DNA of 64,000 nucleotides, taken from NCBI GenBank assembly GCA_021324735.1, contig JAJPIO010000009.1, positions 723,341 through 787,340 of the forward strand. Reading direction: 5' to 3'. Under the pieces are notes generated by a model. The model saw only the letters and a program-made list of their open reading frames with translations. It did not search any database and had not been told where the DNA came from. Shown here in pieces: positions 17,466-25,738 of this stretch. The DNA is from Bacteroidota bacterium. GTDB taxonomy: Bacteria; Bacteroidota; Ignavibacteria; Palsa-1295. Both the position numbers and the translations under genes were made by a program. How positions within the stretch are numbered: position 1 is the stretch's first letter; each line of letters opens with the position of its first letter.

Positions 17466-19453
17466 TATGGATTGAGAGTAATTTTTTGCATTATTCGTTC
17501 GCCATGCTCAGCTTCTGCTACGAGAGTATAATCACCTGCAGAAAGACCGGATGTGTCCAGTGTTAAACGAATGCTGGTACCTGCAGAGGAAGTATCGAGC
17601 GCACGAATTAGTCGTCCGGTTGCATCGAATAGAGATAAGCGAATTGCATCGAAAGGTCTATTGCCGTCAAGTACAATTTGTAATATCTTCGTCCGGTCTG
17701 GGTTCGGGTACACTTCCATACGAACGTTTGGTAATAGCTCACCCTGCGTTTCTGGAATGGCTAAAGTTTGCTTAACTACACGCATTAGAAGCAACCCGTC
17801 AGGATCGATTACGATTGTGTCCGGTGTAAAGCCAAAATACGCTGTTGTGGTGGTGGATTGTAACGAATCCATCCACACAGTCACCAGTTTCGATTTACCA
17901 TTTTGAGTCGCGCCCAGGACCGGTACTGGTATTCGAAAATAGGAGGCTTGAGGATTATATCGGGCTTGCTTGAACACTATTGATGCCCCATTAGAAGTGC
18001 GGGACCACGAAATTGTATCTCTCGGGTAGCCAATATTATATACCCATTCCCTGAAAAACCAATTCAGGTCCTGGCCGGTAACATGTTCAAAAGCGCTTTG
18101 TAGGTCGGCGCTGGTCGCGGTCGAATAGGCATGTGCGTTACCATAGTAGCGGACACTGGCAAAAAATAAAGAGTCACCGAGGTACTGACGGAGCATTCCG
18201 AGTACGGCTGCACCTTTCTGATAAATGGTACTATAAGGATAATTATTGGAGTGCTTATCGACAGTTGGTGCGCCACTCAAAGGCAACGAGCTACTCTTCG
18301 CTCCAGCAATGTTCGAATGTTGGCGAACCAAATATTGGCTGCGGCCAAAGAGATGTTCTAACGAAAGAGACTCGCTAAATCTAGCAAAGCCTTCATTTAG
18401 CCAGGCATCATCGAAGGTCTTGCATGTCACCCAATCACCCCACCACATATGTGATAGTTCGTGAACGGCAATGGTGCTATTGTCTATGGTGGAAGTATCT
18501 GCCAGGGCCGGGGCTTGAAGGATGATCGTATCCAAACAGATCATTCCCTGATGTTCCATTGAGCCGATAGGCGTCAGTACGTACCCCACCTTTTCGATTG
18601 GGTAATGGCCATAGAGCGAATCGTAAAATGCAAGGATATTGGCAACGCGTCCGCCCATTTCCTTTGTCGAGTTTGCGCTATCCCGCTTTAGTGCGAATAC
18701 CTCGAACGGTTTATTGAGCGAGTTCGAAATGTTCTGAAAAGTATAAGGGCCTGTTGCAAACATAAGTAGATAAGTAGCGATCGGATGACTAATATGCCAG
18801 TGCATAGTGCGCCATCCGCTGTTAACGAAGTCGCTCACCAGAAGCCCATTCGATGCTATAATGTCGCCATCTCGACAAATAAATGTTAAGTCAACCGAAT
18901 CAGCTTTATCATCCGGTAGGTCGTAAGAAGGAAGCCAATGACGAGTGCAAGAAGTATAAGGAACGGCAAAGCCAACACCCATTGCAAACATCATGGAGTC
19001 CTCATCCGTAACGCCACCCCATTTATAGGCATTTTGTTCTGGACGGCCTTTGCCATGATAGAAAGTCGTTACTCTAAATGTTTGACCGGCGACAAAACCA
19101 CTCACAGGAATGACATTATACGCACCAGAGGCGGTATCAAGCCACTGAATCGGCACCCGAGAGCCGGAATTCGATGCAATAACACTATCAATAGTGAGAT
19201 ACTTGGCGTGCTGCAGAATTGCAGAACAAGTGTCCGTTGCACGAGCTGTCATGCTGACCACTCCCCAAAGGGAATCAGTTGTACGGTCGAGTTTTACCGT
19301 TGCGTCGTAAGAAATGACATCGTAGCCCTTGGAAGGCTGGGCAATGACCAGCGAGATTGGAAACGTAAGCAACGGAACAAATGCCAGCACTAAAATCCCC
19401 AGCCCTCGAAACTTGGGGACGCCGTTGCGTAGGAGAGCGCAGAATAGGTTCAT
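17465..19453 (-). CDS. Secreted M1-family aminopeptidase with type IX sorting domain
   Basis: A zinc aminopeptidase that trims N-terminal residues from peptides outside the cell. With the ATG at 19453 chosen (662 residues), it begins with a signal peptide (MNLFCALLRN to LVIAQ); a GTG at 19582 in frame would add 43 residues that are not signal-like. The exopeptidase motif appears as GSMEHQ at 297-302 (usual GAMEN), and the zinc site HELSHMWWGD at 331-340 is followed by WLNEGFA with the third ligand. The last 80 residues (VYPNPDRTK, then GLSAGDYTLVAEA) form a type A sorting domain, so it is exported by type IX secretion. It is divergent from the sigma-54 activator with 44 bases between starts. 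Confidence 0.9.
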   Translation of the reverse strand: MNLFCALLRNGVPKFRGLGILVLAFVPLLTFPISLVIAQPSKGYDVISYDATVKLDRTTDSLWGVVSMTARATDTCSAILQHAKYLTIDSVIASNSGSRVPIQWLDTASGAYNVIPVSGFVAGQTFRVTTFYHGKGRPEQNAYKWGGVTDEDSMMFAMGVGFAVPYTSCTRHWLPSYDLPDDKADSVDLTFICRDGDIIASNGLLVSDFVNSGWRTMHWHISHPIATYLLMFATGPYTFQNISNSLNKPFEVFALKRDSANSTKEMGGRVANILAFYDSLYGHYPIEKVGYVLTPIGSMEHQGMICLDTIILQAPALADTSTIDNSTIAVHELSHMWWGDWVTCKTFDDAWLNEGFARFSESLSLEHLFGRSQYLVRQHSNIAGAKSSSLPLSGAPTVDKHSNNYPYSTIYQKGAAVLGMLRQYLGDSLFFASVRYYGNAHAYSTATSADLQSAFEHVTGQDLNWFFREWVYNIGYPRDTISWSRTSNGASIVFKQARYNPQASYFRIPVPVLGATQNGKSKLVTVWMDSLQSTTTTAYFGFTPDTIVIDPDGLLLMRVVKQTLAIPETQGELLPNVRMEVYPNPDRTKILQIVLDGNRPFDAIRLSLFDATGRLIRALDTSSAGTSIRLTLDTSGLSAGDYTLVAEAEHGERIMQKITLNP

Positions 19454-19497
19454 CGCCCACCCGAACTCACAAGCGGCGTAGAGAAGTTCTGATAGTA

Positions 19498-20751
19498 ATG
19501 CCTGAACTAGTTTCCAGCCTTCCAACGGCTCTCGCTGTCCGTTCACGGGAAGTTGAGCTGCCCCGTAGTATGACCGTACCACTGCCGGAACATATTATCG
19601 CAGCCAGTGAAGAAATGCGAGAGATCGTTTCGGTCGTTCGTGCTATTGCTCCTACTTCCATTACGGTACTTCTGATCGGCGAAAGCGGCACCGGAAAGGA
19701 GGTTTTTGCAGAGCTCATTCACGACCTGAGCGAACGTAAAGGTCCATTCGTTACAGTGAATTGTGGTGCCATACCTGAGGGGTTGATCGAATCAGAGTTA
19801 TTCGGTCACGAAAAGGGAGCATTTACAGGTGCTGTAGGCCAACGCAAAGGTTTTTTTGAAGCGGCACAGGATGGCACTCTCTTTTTAGACGAGATCGGTG
19901 AAATGCCGCTTGCCCTTCAGGTCAAACTTCTACGAGTGTTAGAAACGGGGACGTTCACACGGGTTGGCTCAACAACATCACTAAAAACGAACGCTCGTAT
20001 TGTAGCAGCGACCAACCGGGATCTGGAAGTGGATGTCAGAGCGGGGACATTCCGTTCAGATTTGTATTATCGTTTGCGGGCAGTTATGCTTCGCATACCG
20101 CCGCTTCGAAATCGTCGTGAGGATGTTCCGTATCTCATCGAGACGATGCTTGAAGAGTTCGTTCGTAAACATCGCATTGTTGATGTGAGCGGCAGAGCTC
20201 GTATGCCTCAGATCGAACCGGAAGCGGTCAGCCTTTTGATCAATCATGAGTGGCGTGGGAATATCCGCGAGTTACGAAATACGTTAGAGCAATTAGTCGT
20301 ACTCACTTGTGCCGTTCCTCGTGAAGAGGGATATTGTGTGATCTCACGTCGAGATGTCGAGCGCGCACTGACCGATGGTATGGCGACGGGTTGGGATGGT
20401 GACCGGTATGCTCGACCACTTCCTGCCCCGCCACTCGCTCGAGATAAGGAACAAACCGAACGCGAACTCATCTACCGGGCACTGATAGAACTTCGCAGTG
20501 AGATCGCCGAAGTAAAAGAACTTCTGCAAGGCCGAAATACTATCTCTTCCAGTGGTACCTTGGCTTTACCTCCAGCGACTCCATTAAACGGAAAAGAAAC
20601 GAGCAGAATTGTTTCCCTCGATGAGTTGGAAACGAACGCGATCAAGCAAGCCCTTGAGTTCTACCACGGTAACCGTCGACAGGCCGCTAATGCACTCGGT
20701 ATTAGCGAACGTTCGCTATACAGAAAGTTAAAGGAGAAGGGACTTGAATAA
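19498..20751 (+). CDS. Sigma-54-dependent transcriptional activator
   Basis: A 417-residue enhancer-binding protein. After a short N-terminal part of about 30 residues, too small for a receiver or other sensor domain, comes the AAA+ domain with Walker A GESGTGKE, the sigma-54-contacting loop GAFTGA in full, Walker B FLDEIGEM and the R-finger region LRNRRED. A linker rich in Pro and Arg follows, then a Fis-type HTH (NRRQAANALGISERSLYRKL) at the C-terminus. ATG 19498 is preferred to an upstream frame start at 19381, which would run through the aminopeptidase gene. Its end overlaps the LptE gene. The pair activator-lptE is conserved in Bacteroidota. With no sensor domain, it is probably constitutively active or controlled by a partner. 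Confidence 0.93.
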   Translation: MPELVSSLPTALAVRSREVELPRSMTVPLPEHIIAASEEMREIVSVVRAIAPTSITVLLIGESGTGKEVFAELIHDLSERKGPFVTVNCGAIPEGLIESELFGHEKGAFTGAVGQRKGFFEAAQDGTLFLDEIGEMPLALQVKLLRVLETGTFTRVGSTTSLKTNARIVAATNRDLEVDVRAGTFRSDLYYRLRAVMLRIPPLRNRREDVPYLIETMLEEFVRKHRIVDVSGRARMPQIEPEAVSLLINHEWRGNIRELRNTLEQLVVLTCAVPREEGYCVISRRDVERALTDGMATGWDGDRYARPLPAPPLARDKEQTERELIYRALIELRSEIAEVKELLQGRNTISSSGTLALPPATPLNGKETSRIVSLDELETNAIKQALEFYHGNRRQAANALGISERSLYRKLKEKGLE

Positions 20752-21238
20752 TCGTAGATCGTTAGTTATACTCTTCTTCTTTGTTTTTAGCGGCTGTTAT
20801 TCATTTACAGGGGCCAGCATTCCGGCGCATATCCATACGATTGGAATACCAATGATGGAAGACAACTCTGGATTCGGTCAGCCTAACGTTCGGCAAGAAC
20901 TTACCGATATGCTGGTCCAGAAGTTTACGAATGAGGGTTCGCTGCGGGTAGCGAATCGATCTTCCGCCGATGCCGCGCTCGAAGGTGCGGTTATGCGGAT
21001 CATGGACGAGCCGGTAAGCGTGAAAGCAGGCGAGCAGGTAACGACAAAACGAGTCACGATGATCGTTCACGCCGTGTATCGCGATCAGAAAAAACAGAAA
21101 GTTTTTTGGGAGCGAGATTTTAGCCAGACAGCAGATTATCCCATTTCGCAGGGACTCGGTGGCCTTAGAACCGCTTTACATCAAGCAGAGGACAAAGTCT
21201 CTTCAGATATTCTTATCGCAGCTATCTCCAACTGGTAA
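20744..21238 (+). CDS. LptE-family outer-membrane lipoprotein
   Basis: A 164-residue lipoprotein of the LptE type found in Bacteroidota, where it plugs the LptD barrel that delivers lipopolysaccharide to the outer surface. The lipobox FSGC puts the lipidated cysteine at residue 18 (CYSF). Further family features are GIPMMEDNSG and the pattern RQELTDMLVQKF, with a beta-alpha fold. The start is TTG at 20744, supported by a perfect AAGGAG seven bases upstream that lies inside the activator gene; the two frames overlap by 8 bases. The low identity typical of this family makes the name likely but not proven by sequence alone. Confidence 0.82.
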   Translation: MNNRRSLVILFFFVFSGCYSFTGASIPAHIHTIGIPMMEDNSGFGQPNVRQELTDMLVQKFTNEGSLRVANRSSADAALEGAVMRIMDEPVSVKAGEQVTTKRVTMIVHAVYRDQKKQKVFWERDFSQTADYPISQGLGGLRTALHQAEDKVSSDILIAAISNW

Positions 21239-21240
21239 AC

Positions 21241-21981
21241 TTAGTGTTGTTCTAAGTATTTCGTATTTTGCTCTGCGTGTGATTTGACCTGGTCCCAGTG
21301 TGTTTCGAATGCGATCGCATATGCGAAATACCCTGCGAAGGCCAGCATAGCTATGCCAGTGCCGAGGTTGATCTTGCGTAGGGTGGCTGGTTTGAATCCG
21401 CGATGGCGCTTTGATATCCAGCGTATCAGAATAAGGTACCATCCCAATGTTCCAGCGCCGGCTCCGGCAGCAAATAGAGCATTCATGCTGAATCCACTAC
21501 CTAGCAAACCCCAACTTCGCCAGAGGCCGGAGACGATAATCCATTCCGGTACGGCCATTACATTCGTCGCATAGAGCAGAACGCCCATCATAAAAGGCCC
21601 CGCAACACTCTTGTGCTGAATATGCATTCGTTTCATTGCACCTGCAAAACGGTCATCGCCGCCATTGTTTTCTTTTTGTTTCGGTGATAGCTCCTCTTGC
21701 GTCGTTTTGGGTTGCAATTGCCGAATGCCAAGAAAGAGCAAAGCGCTAAACCCAGCAAGTTCAAAAAGAAGATTGATGATCGGGGACTCCACGAGAAACT
21801 GATTGATCTGGGCGGCGCCACCACAATATATCACATCCATTAAAGCAGCACCAATACCGACTGCCAGCCCAAACTTATAACCGTACTTGAGTGTACGAGA
21901 AATGGCGGCGGCATTTACTGGTCCGATCGGCATTGCCATCAGCCAGCCCGTGATAGCACCCACAATAAATGCAACAACCAC
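21241..21981 (-). CDS. LysE-family transporter
   Basis: A 246-residue membrane protein with six hydrophobic segments, of the LysE/RhtB exporter type that exports amino acids or similar metabolites. The N-terminal MAMPIGPVNAAAISRTLKYG matches the conserved first-helix region with its Pro-Gly-Pro. A cytoplasmic loop of about 35 charged residues (KTTQEELSPKQKENNGGDD) lies between segments 3 and 4. The start is GTG at 21981, without a visible Shine-Dalgarno. It converges on the lptE gene with two bases between stops. The substrate cannot be assigned. Confidence 0.82.
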   Translation of the reverse strand: MVVAFIVGAITGWLMAMPIGPVNAAAISRTLKYGYKFGLAVGIGAALMDVIYCGGAAQINQFLVESPIINLLFELAGFSALLFLGIRQLQPKTTQEELSPKQKENNGGDDRFAGAMKRMHIQHKSVAGPFMMGVLLYATNVMAVPEWIIVSGLWRSWGLLGSGFSMNALFAAGAGAGTLGWYLILIRWISKRHRGFKPATLRKINLGTGIAMLAFAGYFAYAIAFETHWDQVKSHAEQNTKYLEQH

Positions 21982-21993
21982 GGTTATTAATTA

Positions 21994-22509
21994 CTATTTG
22001 GAATTGATTACAGAACCGGTTTGAACCTGTAATAACGTACGCTTTAGCTGAGCGAGATGGGTATGGTCATGCTCGGACATAGTCGAAAGCATTTTATACG
22101 TGTTCATTGGTCCGTATTTCGAGTGAGTGCCTGTAAGCTCTAATTCGCGCGGCTTCATTGAACGAACTAATTTGGACGTTTCCTGGCGCGCCACCTTCAG
22201 TTCTTCGATCCCTTCCCGATAAGGCTTTTCATTGTACTTATTTTCCTTCGCTTCTTTATCAGGATTCATTTGCTGAAAATAGGTCGACGTGTGGTCAAGT
22301 AAGCCATGAATTCGCCGCTGCCAGAGTCGTTCTACCTCTAGCATGTGGTAAACGATCTCGGTCGCACTAAAGGCTTTCTCCGTCGGCTTAAGCCGGATGA
22401 GGTCAGCCGGATATTCTGAAGCAGCATCGCAAAAGGTCTGTATGCTTTTATCTAATGCCTCCAGATGATCTTCGAGAAGTTTGTTTCCGTTCATGGGTCG
22501 GCGGTTCAT
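21994..22509 (-). CDS. DinB-family protein
   Basis: A 171-residue four-helix-bundle protein of the DinB/YfiT superfamily, which often hold a metal by three histidines and include thiol transferases. The histidines that would form the site are in EIVYHMLEVERLW and in SEHDHTHLAQLKR. The frame overlaps the end of the DUF547 gene by 62 bases; an internal ATG at 22494 would shorten this to 47 bases, and neither start has a Shine-Dalgarno. It is followed by the LysE-type gene after 12 bases on the same strand. The substrate is unknown. Confidence 0.85.
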   Translation of the reverse strand: MNRRPMNGNKLLEDHLEALDKSIQTFCDAASEYPADLIRLKPTEKAFSATEIVYHMLEVERLWQRRIHGLLDHTSTYFQQMNPDKEAKENKYNEKPYREGIEELKVARQETSKLVRSMKPRELELTGTHSKYGPMNTYKMLSTMSEHDHTHLAQLKRTLLQVQTGSVINSK

Positions 22510-23344
22510 GGGGTTGTTCTATATCACTCGAATTCAAAGTATTATCGTAACTTAAATACGAAATTCTAACATTCGGATGCCTGCCAAGCCACTCTGCCAT
22601 TTTGGGTGGTGCAAATGCCTTAACGAATTCGAGTAATGATCCACCAGCAGCATCCTCAAGGTTAGCAGCATAATCGTTAAAGACCTCTGAGAGATACAAT
22701 GTATTAGAATGGGGATCCAAATAATTTTTGCTGCTATCAGCCAGGAAAGTTTTGAGTTGTTTATCCAGCTCTTCACTGAGGTGAGCTTCCGAGTATGGCG
22801 TATGTTTAAGAGCTGGGGATGATCTTGAGCCATCGTACAATGCAAAGAATGCTCTCGGTTCTCGAAATTGCTTGCCGATAATAACATGCTCGATATCGTC
22901 GAGAGAATATAATGTTCCGCCAACCATTAGAACATGTGCATACCGGAATCCTCCAATATCAGAGATCGAGTGCACTGGCATGTTGGACCGGATGAGGTCG
23001 AGGGCAAACGCATTATGCGCATTGATCCAAAAGGCAAGCAATTGCCAGCGTGAAAGGAACACTTCAGGTTTCGCTTGTGCGATCTGTTCCAGATAGTCAG
23101 TAAGTTCTGTATCTCCTTCTAATCGTGTAAAGCTGATTGCCCCAGTTGGCGACATTGCACGATCAAGTACATGGGCATAAAGCGAATCATTTACTGACGA
23201 AAGAGGACGGCCCTCAGGCTGTGCTGTTACCGATGTTTTAGGGATCGTACCACAGGAAGTAATACATAACGCGATCGAGATGGCAAAGCACCATCTTATT
23301 ACACCGGGGTGAAGGATAAAAAAAGAGCGATCGTATGCGGTCAA
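22448..23344 (-). CDS. DUF547 lipoprotein
   Basis: A 298-residue exported protein of the DUF547 family, with a hydrophobic leader and lipobox ITSCG placing the lipidated cysteine near residue 30. The conserved core includes QLLAFWINAHNAFALDLI, DDIEHVII and EPRAFFALYDGSRSSPAL. The histidine and cysteine-rich core of the family suggests a papain-like fold, but catalysis is unproven. The start codon is TTG (23344), overlapping the stop of the upstream TPR gene (TTGA). The C-terminal 25 residues are hydrophilic and basic and overlap the next gene, so they may be a late extension. Confidence 0.82.
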   Translation of the reverse strand: MTAYDRSFFILHPGVIRWCFAISIALCITSCGTIPKTSVTAQPEGRPLSSVNDSLYAHVLDRAMSPTGAISFTRLEGDTELTDYLEQIAQAKPEVFLSRWQLLAFWINAHNAFALDLIRSNMPVHSISDIGGFRYAHVLMVGGTLYSLDDIEHVIIGKQFREPRAFFALYDGSRSSPALKHTPYSEAHLSEELDKQLKTFLADSSKNYLDPHSNTLYLSEVFNDYAANLEDAAGGSLLEFVKAFAPPKMAEWLGRHPNVRISYLSYDNTLNSSDIEQPHEPPTHERKQTSRRSSGGIR

Positions 23345-23898
23345 CTTCGTTGGTCTAATTGTGTTATTCGCTCGCGGAAATAACTATAACGGTCAGGGTT
23401 CAGTCGCGAGAGCTGTATAAACACCTTTCGAGCATCATCGTATTTCCCTTGTTGGATCATCAGATCTGCAAGTGTTTCGCTCACAAGTCCGATCTCATCG
23501 GTAAGCGCGACTTCCGGTATCGCCATCGGCGCAGCTTTTTCTTCGATCGGTTTTGATGTTAGTGGAAATTCAATTGACTCCGATGTAACACCAACCAAGG
23601 ACTCAATTGTGACAGCAGGGATAAGAGTACGATTAAGCTCGGCCATGTCAGTGGCCAACTCCAACATGATCTCCGTCCGAGGTGAATTCGGTGAACGGCG
23701 TAAAGCATCGGCGAACTCAGCGGTAGCCTCTTTAAAACGGCCCATCACGTAGAGGCATTCGCCTTTAACGATAGACAGTGTCGCGAATGGATCTGCTATT
23801 TTAGTGAGCTCTTCCAGCGCAGAGGCAGCATGGCCGGTCATCAAACGATGCCGTGCTTCGTGAATTTTACTAGCAAGCGACGAAAGAACCTCTGCCAT
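23341..23898 (-). CDS. Small TPR-like protein
   Basis: A helical protein of 185 residues with tetratricopeptide-like repeats at both ends (LMTGHAASALEELTKI, GRFKEATAEFADALRRS, and QGKYDDARKVFIQLSRLNP) separated by a Pro/Glu-rich linker at about 105-135. No signal peptide. The ATG at 23898 is chosen; an in-frame GTG two codons earlier is also possible. The end overlaps the DUF547 start. The arrangement of a C-terminal 'YDDARKVFIQLSRLNPDR' repeat resembles Bacteroidota proteins of unknown function. A promoter element (TAATTTTG) lies directly before it. Confidence 0.75.
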   Translation of the reverse strand: MAEVLSSLASKIHEARHRLMTGHAASALEELTKIADPFATLSIVKGECLYVMGRFKEATAEFADALRRSPNSPRTEIMLELATDMAELNRTLIPAVTIESLVGVTSESIEFPLTSKPIEEKAAPMAIPEVALTDEIGLVSETLADLMIQQGKYDDARKVFIQLSRLNPDRYSYFRERITQLDQRS

Positions 23899-23903
23899 TC
23901 TCA

Positions 23904-23911
23904 CAAAATTA
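23904..23911 (-). promoter_or_regulatory. Bacteroidota-type -7 element, TPR gene
   Basis: On the minus strand this reads TAATTTTG. It sits only 5 bases before the ATG at 23898, so a transcript from it would be leaderless or nearly so; the weak upstream context makes this tentative. Confidence 0.35.
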
Positions 23912-24026
23912 CGAATTAAGTAGCAATACCGCTATAATATCAGAAATTGGGCACCCTTTATCCTTGGGCCTCCTTTTCTTCGCATAACTGTTATTGCTGG
24001 TTTTATAGTTAAATTATTTTGTTGTC

Positions 24027-25418
24027 GTGTACATAGAACAGCTCTACACCAATTGTCTCGCTGAGGCCGCTTATTATATTGAATCCGATGGAGAAGCAGC
24101 GGTCATTGATCCGATCCGTGAGATCGACGACTACATAAAGCTAGCCCAATCGCGAAGAACTCGGATCAAATACATACTCGAGACGCATTTCCACGCTGAC
24201 TTTGTTTCCGGCCATCTCGATCTCGCCGCAGCAACGGGCGCAACGATCGTTTTTGGTCCTGGTGCCGAAACGGATTATAAAGTTCATGTCGCTAAAGATG
24301 GTGAAGTGTTTCCACTCGGCAAGATCACGCTCGAGGTCATGCATACTCCAGGACATACCCCCGAGTCCTCTTGCTATTTATTGCGTGACGAAGGGAGCAA
24401 GATGCATGCACTGTTTTCCGGGGATACACTTTTCGTTGGTGACGTTGGTCGACCTGATCTACTCGATGGCAAAATGACGAAAGAATCGCTCGCAGGAATG
24501 ATGTATCATTCTTTGCATCAGCGAATTAAGCCTTTGCCGGACGATCTTCTTGTTTATCCAGCTCACGGACCGGGATCGGCATGCGGCAAAAATATCGGTA
24601 AGGAAACATGGACGACTCTTGGGACGCAAAAGCAATTTAATTACGCTTTGCAGGACATGAGCCGAGAAGAATTTATCGAGCGTTTAACGGACGGGCTGAC
24701 AGCACCTCCGCGCTATTATTTCCATGATGCTGCAATCAATAAACAAGGCTATAAGCCTCTACGCCATGTTATGGAGGACAATTCAAAGCCATTAACACTG
24801 GAGGCTTTTGACCTTGCCCTATCAAAAGGAGCTATTGTTCTGGATGCCAGAAGTCCTGTAGACTTTGAGAGCGGGCATATTCCGCTTTCCATTAATATTG
24901 GCCTCGATGATAAATATGCTTGGTGGGTTGGGACACTGTTAGATATTTCTTCGGTGCTCGTTATCGTTGCGCCTAATGGAAGAGAAGAAGAGGCAGTACG
25001 CCGGTTGGCGAGAATAGGATATGAAAATGTTCTTGGCTTTCTTAATGGTGGTTTTGAAGTATGGAAGAAATCAGGACGACCGATTGAAAAAATTCGATCC
25101 ATCGAGCCATCGAATTTTTCTGACAGGGCAGTTGCAGGGCCAATAGTTTTAGATGTTCGAAACCCCAACGAATATTCGAAAGCACATATTGAAGGTGCTG
25201 TTTTAATCCCCCTTGCTTCCATGGAAGAACGGCTCTCTGAACTCGATCCGGATAGAGAGTATGTTGTGCATTGTGCGGGAGGATACCGTTCAATGATCGC
25301 TGCCAGTATTCTCAAGCGATATGGTTTTCAAAATATCGAAAACGTACACGGTGGCTTCTCTAAATTGAAGGATCATATCCCTCATCTTATTGTAAACGAG
25401 GAATCCGTGGTGGTGTAG
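24027..25418 (+). CDS. MBL-fold/double-rhodanese sulfur enzyme, persulfide dioxygenase-like
   Basis: A 463-residue protein made of an N-terminal metallo-beta-lactamase domain (1-235) and two rhodanese domains (255-350 and 365-455), the layout of CstB/YrkH-like enzymes that oxidise persulfides. The metal motif is THFHADFVSGH, with Phe in place of the second His of the usual HxHxDH. ETHE1-type dioxygenases use one iron bound by the first His, a later His (HTPGHTPESSCY) and Asp (SGDTLFVGDVGRPDL), all present, so the change is compatible with activity. Rhodanese 1 lacks the catalytic Cys (VAPNGREEEA), while rhodanese 2 has it (VHCAGGYRS). Start is GTG. It probably detoxifies sulfide or persulfide. 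Confidence 0.88.
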   Translation: MYIEQLYTNCLAEAAYYIESDGEAAVIDPIREIDDYIKLAQSRRTRIKYILETHFHADFVSGHLDLAAATGATIVFGPGAETDYKVHVAKDGEVFPLGKITLEVMHTPGHTPESSCYLLRDEGSKMHALFSGDTLFVGDVGRPDLLDGKMTKESLAGMMYHSLHQRIKPLPDDLLVYPAHGPGSACGKNIGKETWTTLGTQKQFNYALQDMSREEFIERLTDGLTAPPRYYFHDAAINKQGYKPLRHVMEDNSKPLTLEAFDLALSKGAIVLDARSPVDFESGHIPLSINIGLDDKYAWWVGTLLDISSVLVIVAPNGREEEAVRRLARIGYENVLGFLNGGFEVWKKSGRPIEKIRSIEPSNFSDRAVAGPIVLDVRNPNEYSKAHIEGAVLIPLASMEERLSELDPDREYVVHCAGGYRSMIAASILKRYGFQNIENVHGGFSKLKDHIPHLIVNEESVVV

Positions 25419-25632
25419 GGTTATGATTTCTTGTTATGCGACCTCTATTGTTAGATGTCGTATGATTTTTCTTTCTCCGAAATATTGAAGCAAGCATGGC
25501 AGCGGCGATCGAACCGGCGGCAAAGACGAATTCCTGTCCTGAAAGCTTGGTCGTTAAAGAAAATATTGCCAATATGAATGAGGCAGTGAGTAAGATCACT
25601 CGTGCGAAAAAAACAAACGGAATGCGCCTCAT
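25387..25632 (-). CDS. Possible small two-helix membrane protein
   Basis: An 81-residue frame with two clear hydrophobic helices (FVFFARVILLTASFILAIF and FVFAAGSIAAAMLASIF) and a very basic C-terminal tail with Pro, Arg and Asn. It fills the gap between the sulfur enzyme and BON genes and overlaps the end of the former by 32 bases on the other strand. A longer start at 25704 is also open; neither has a good Shine-Dalgarno. The hydrophobic layout argues for a real gene, the overlap against. No function can be suggested. Confidence 0.45.
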   Translation of the reverse strand: MRRIPFVFFARVILLTASFILAIFSLTTKLSGQEFVFAAGSIAAAMLASIFRRKKNHTTSNNRGRITRNHNPTPPRIPRLQ

Positions 25633-25738
25633 AGAAGGAGAAAGACTCCAAGTCGCATTCCAGTGAGTGTATAGTAGAGCCATTTCGGGCATATACTTTG
25701 CCACGTTTTTGCTGAATCTTTATTCAGGAGAAATACAC

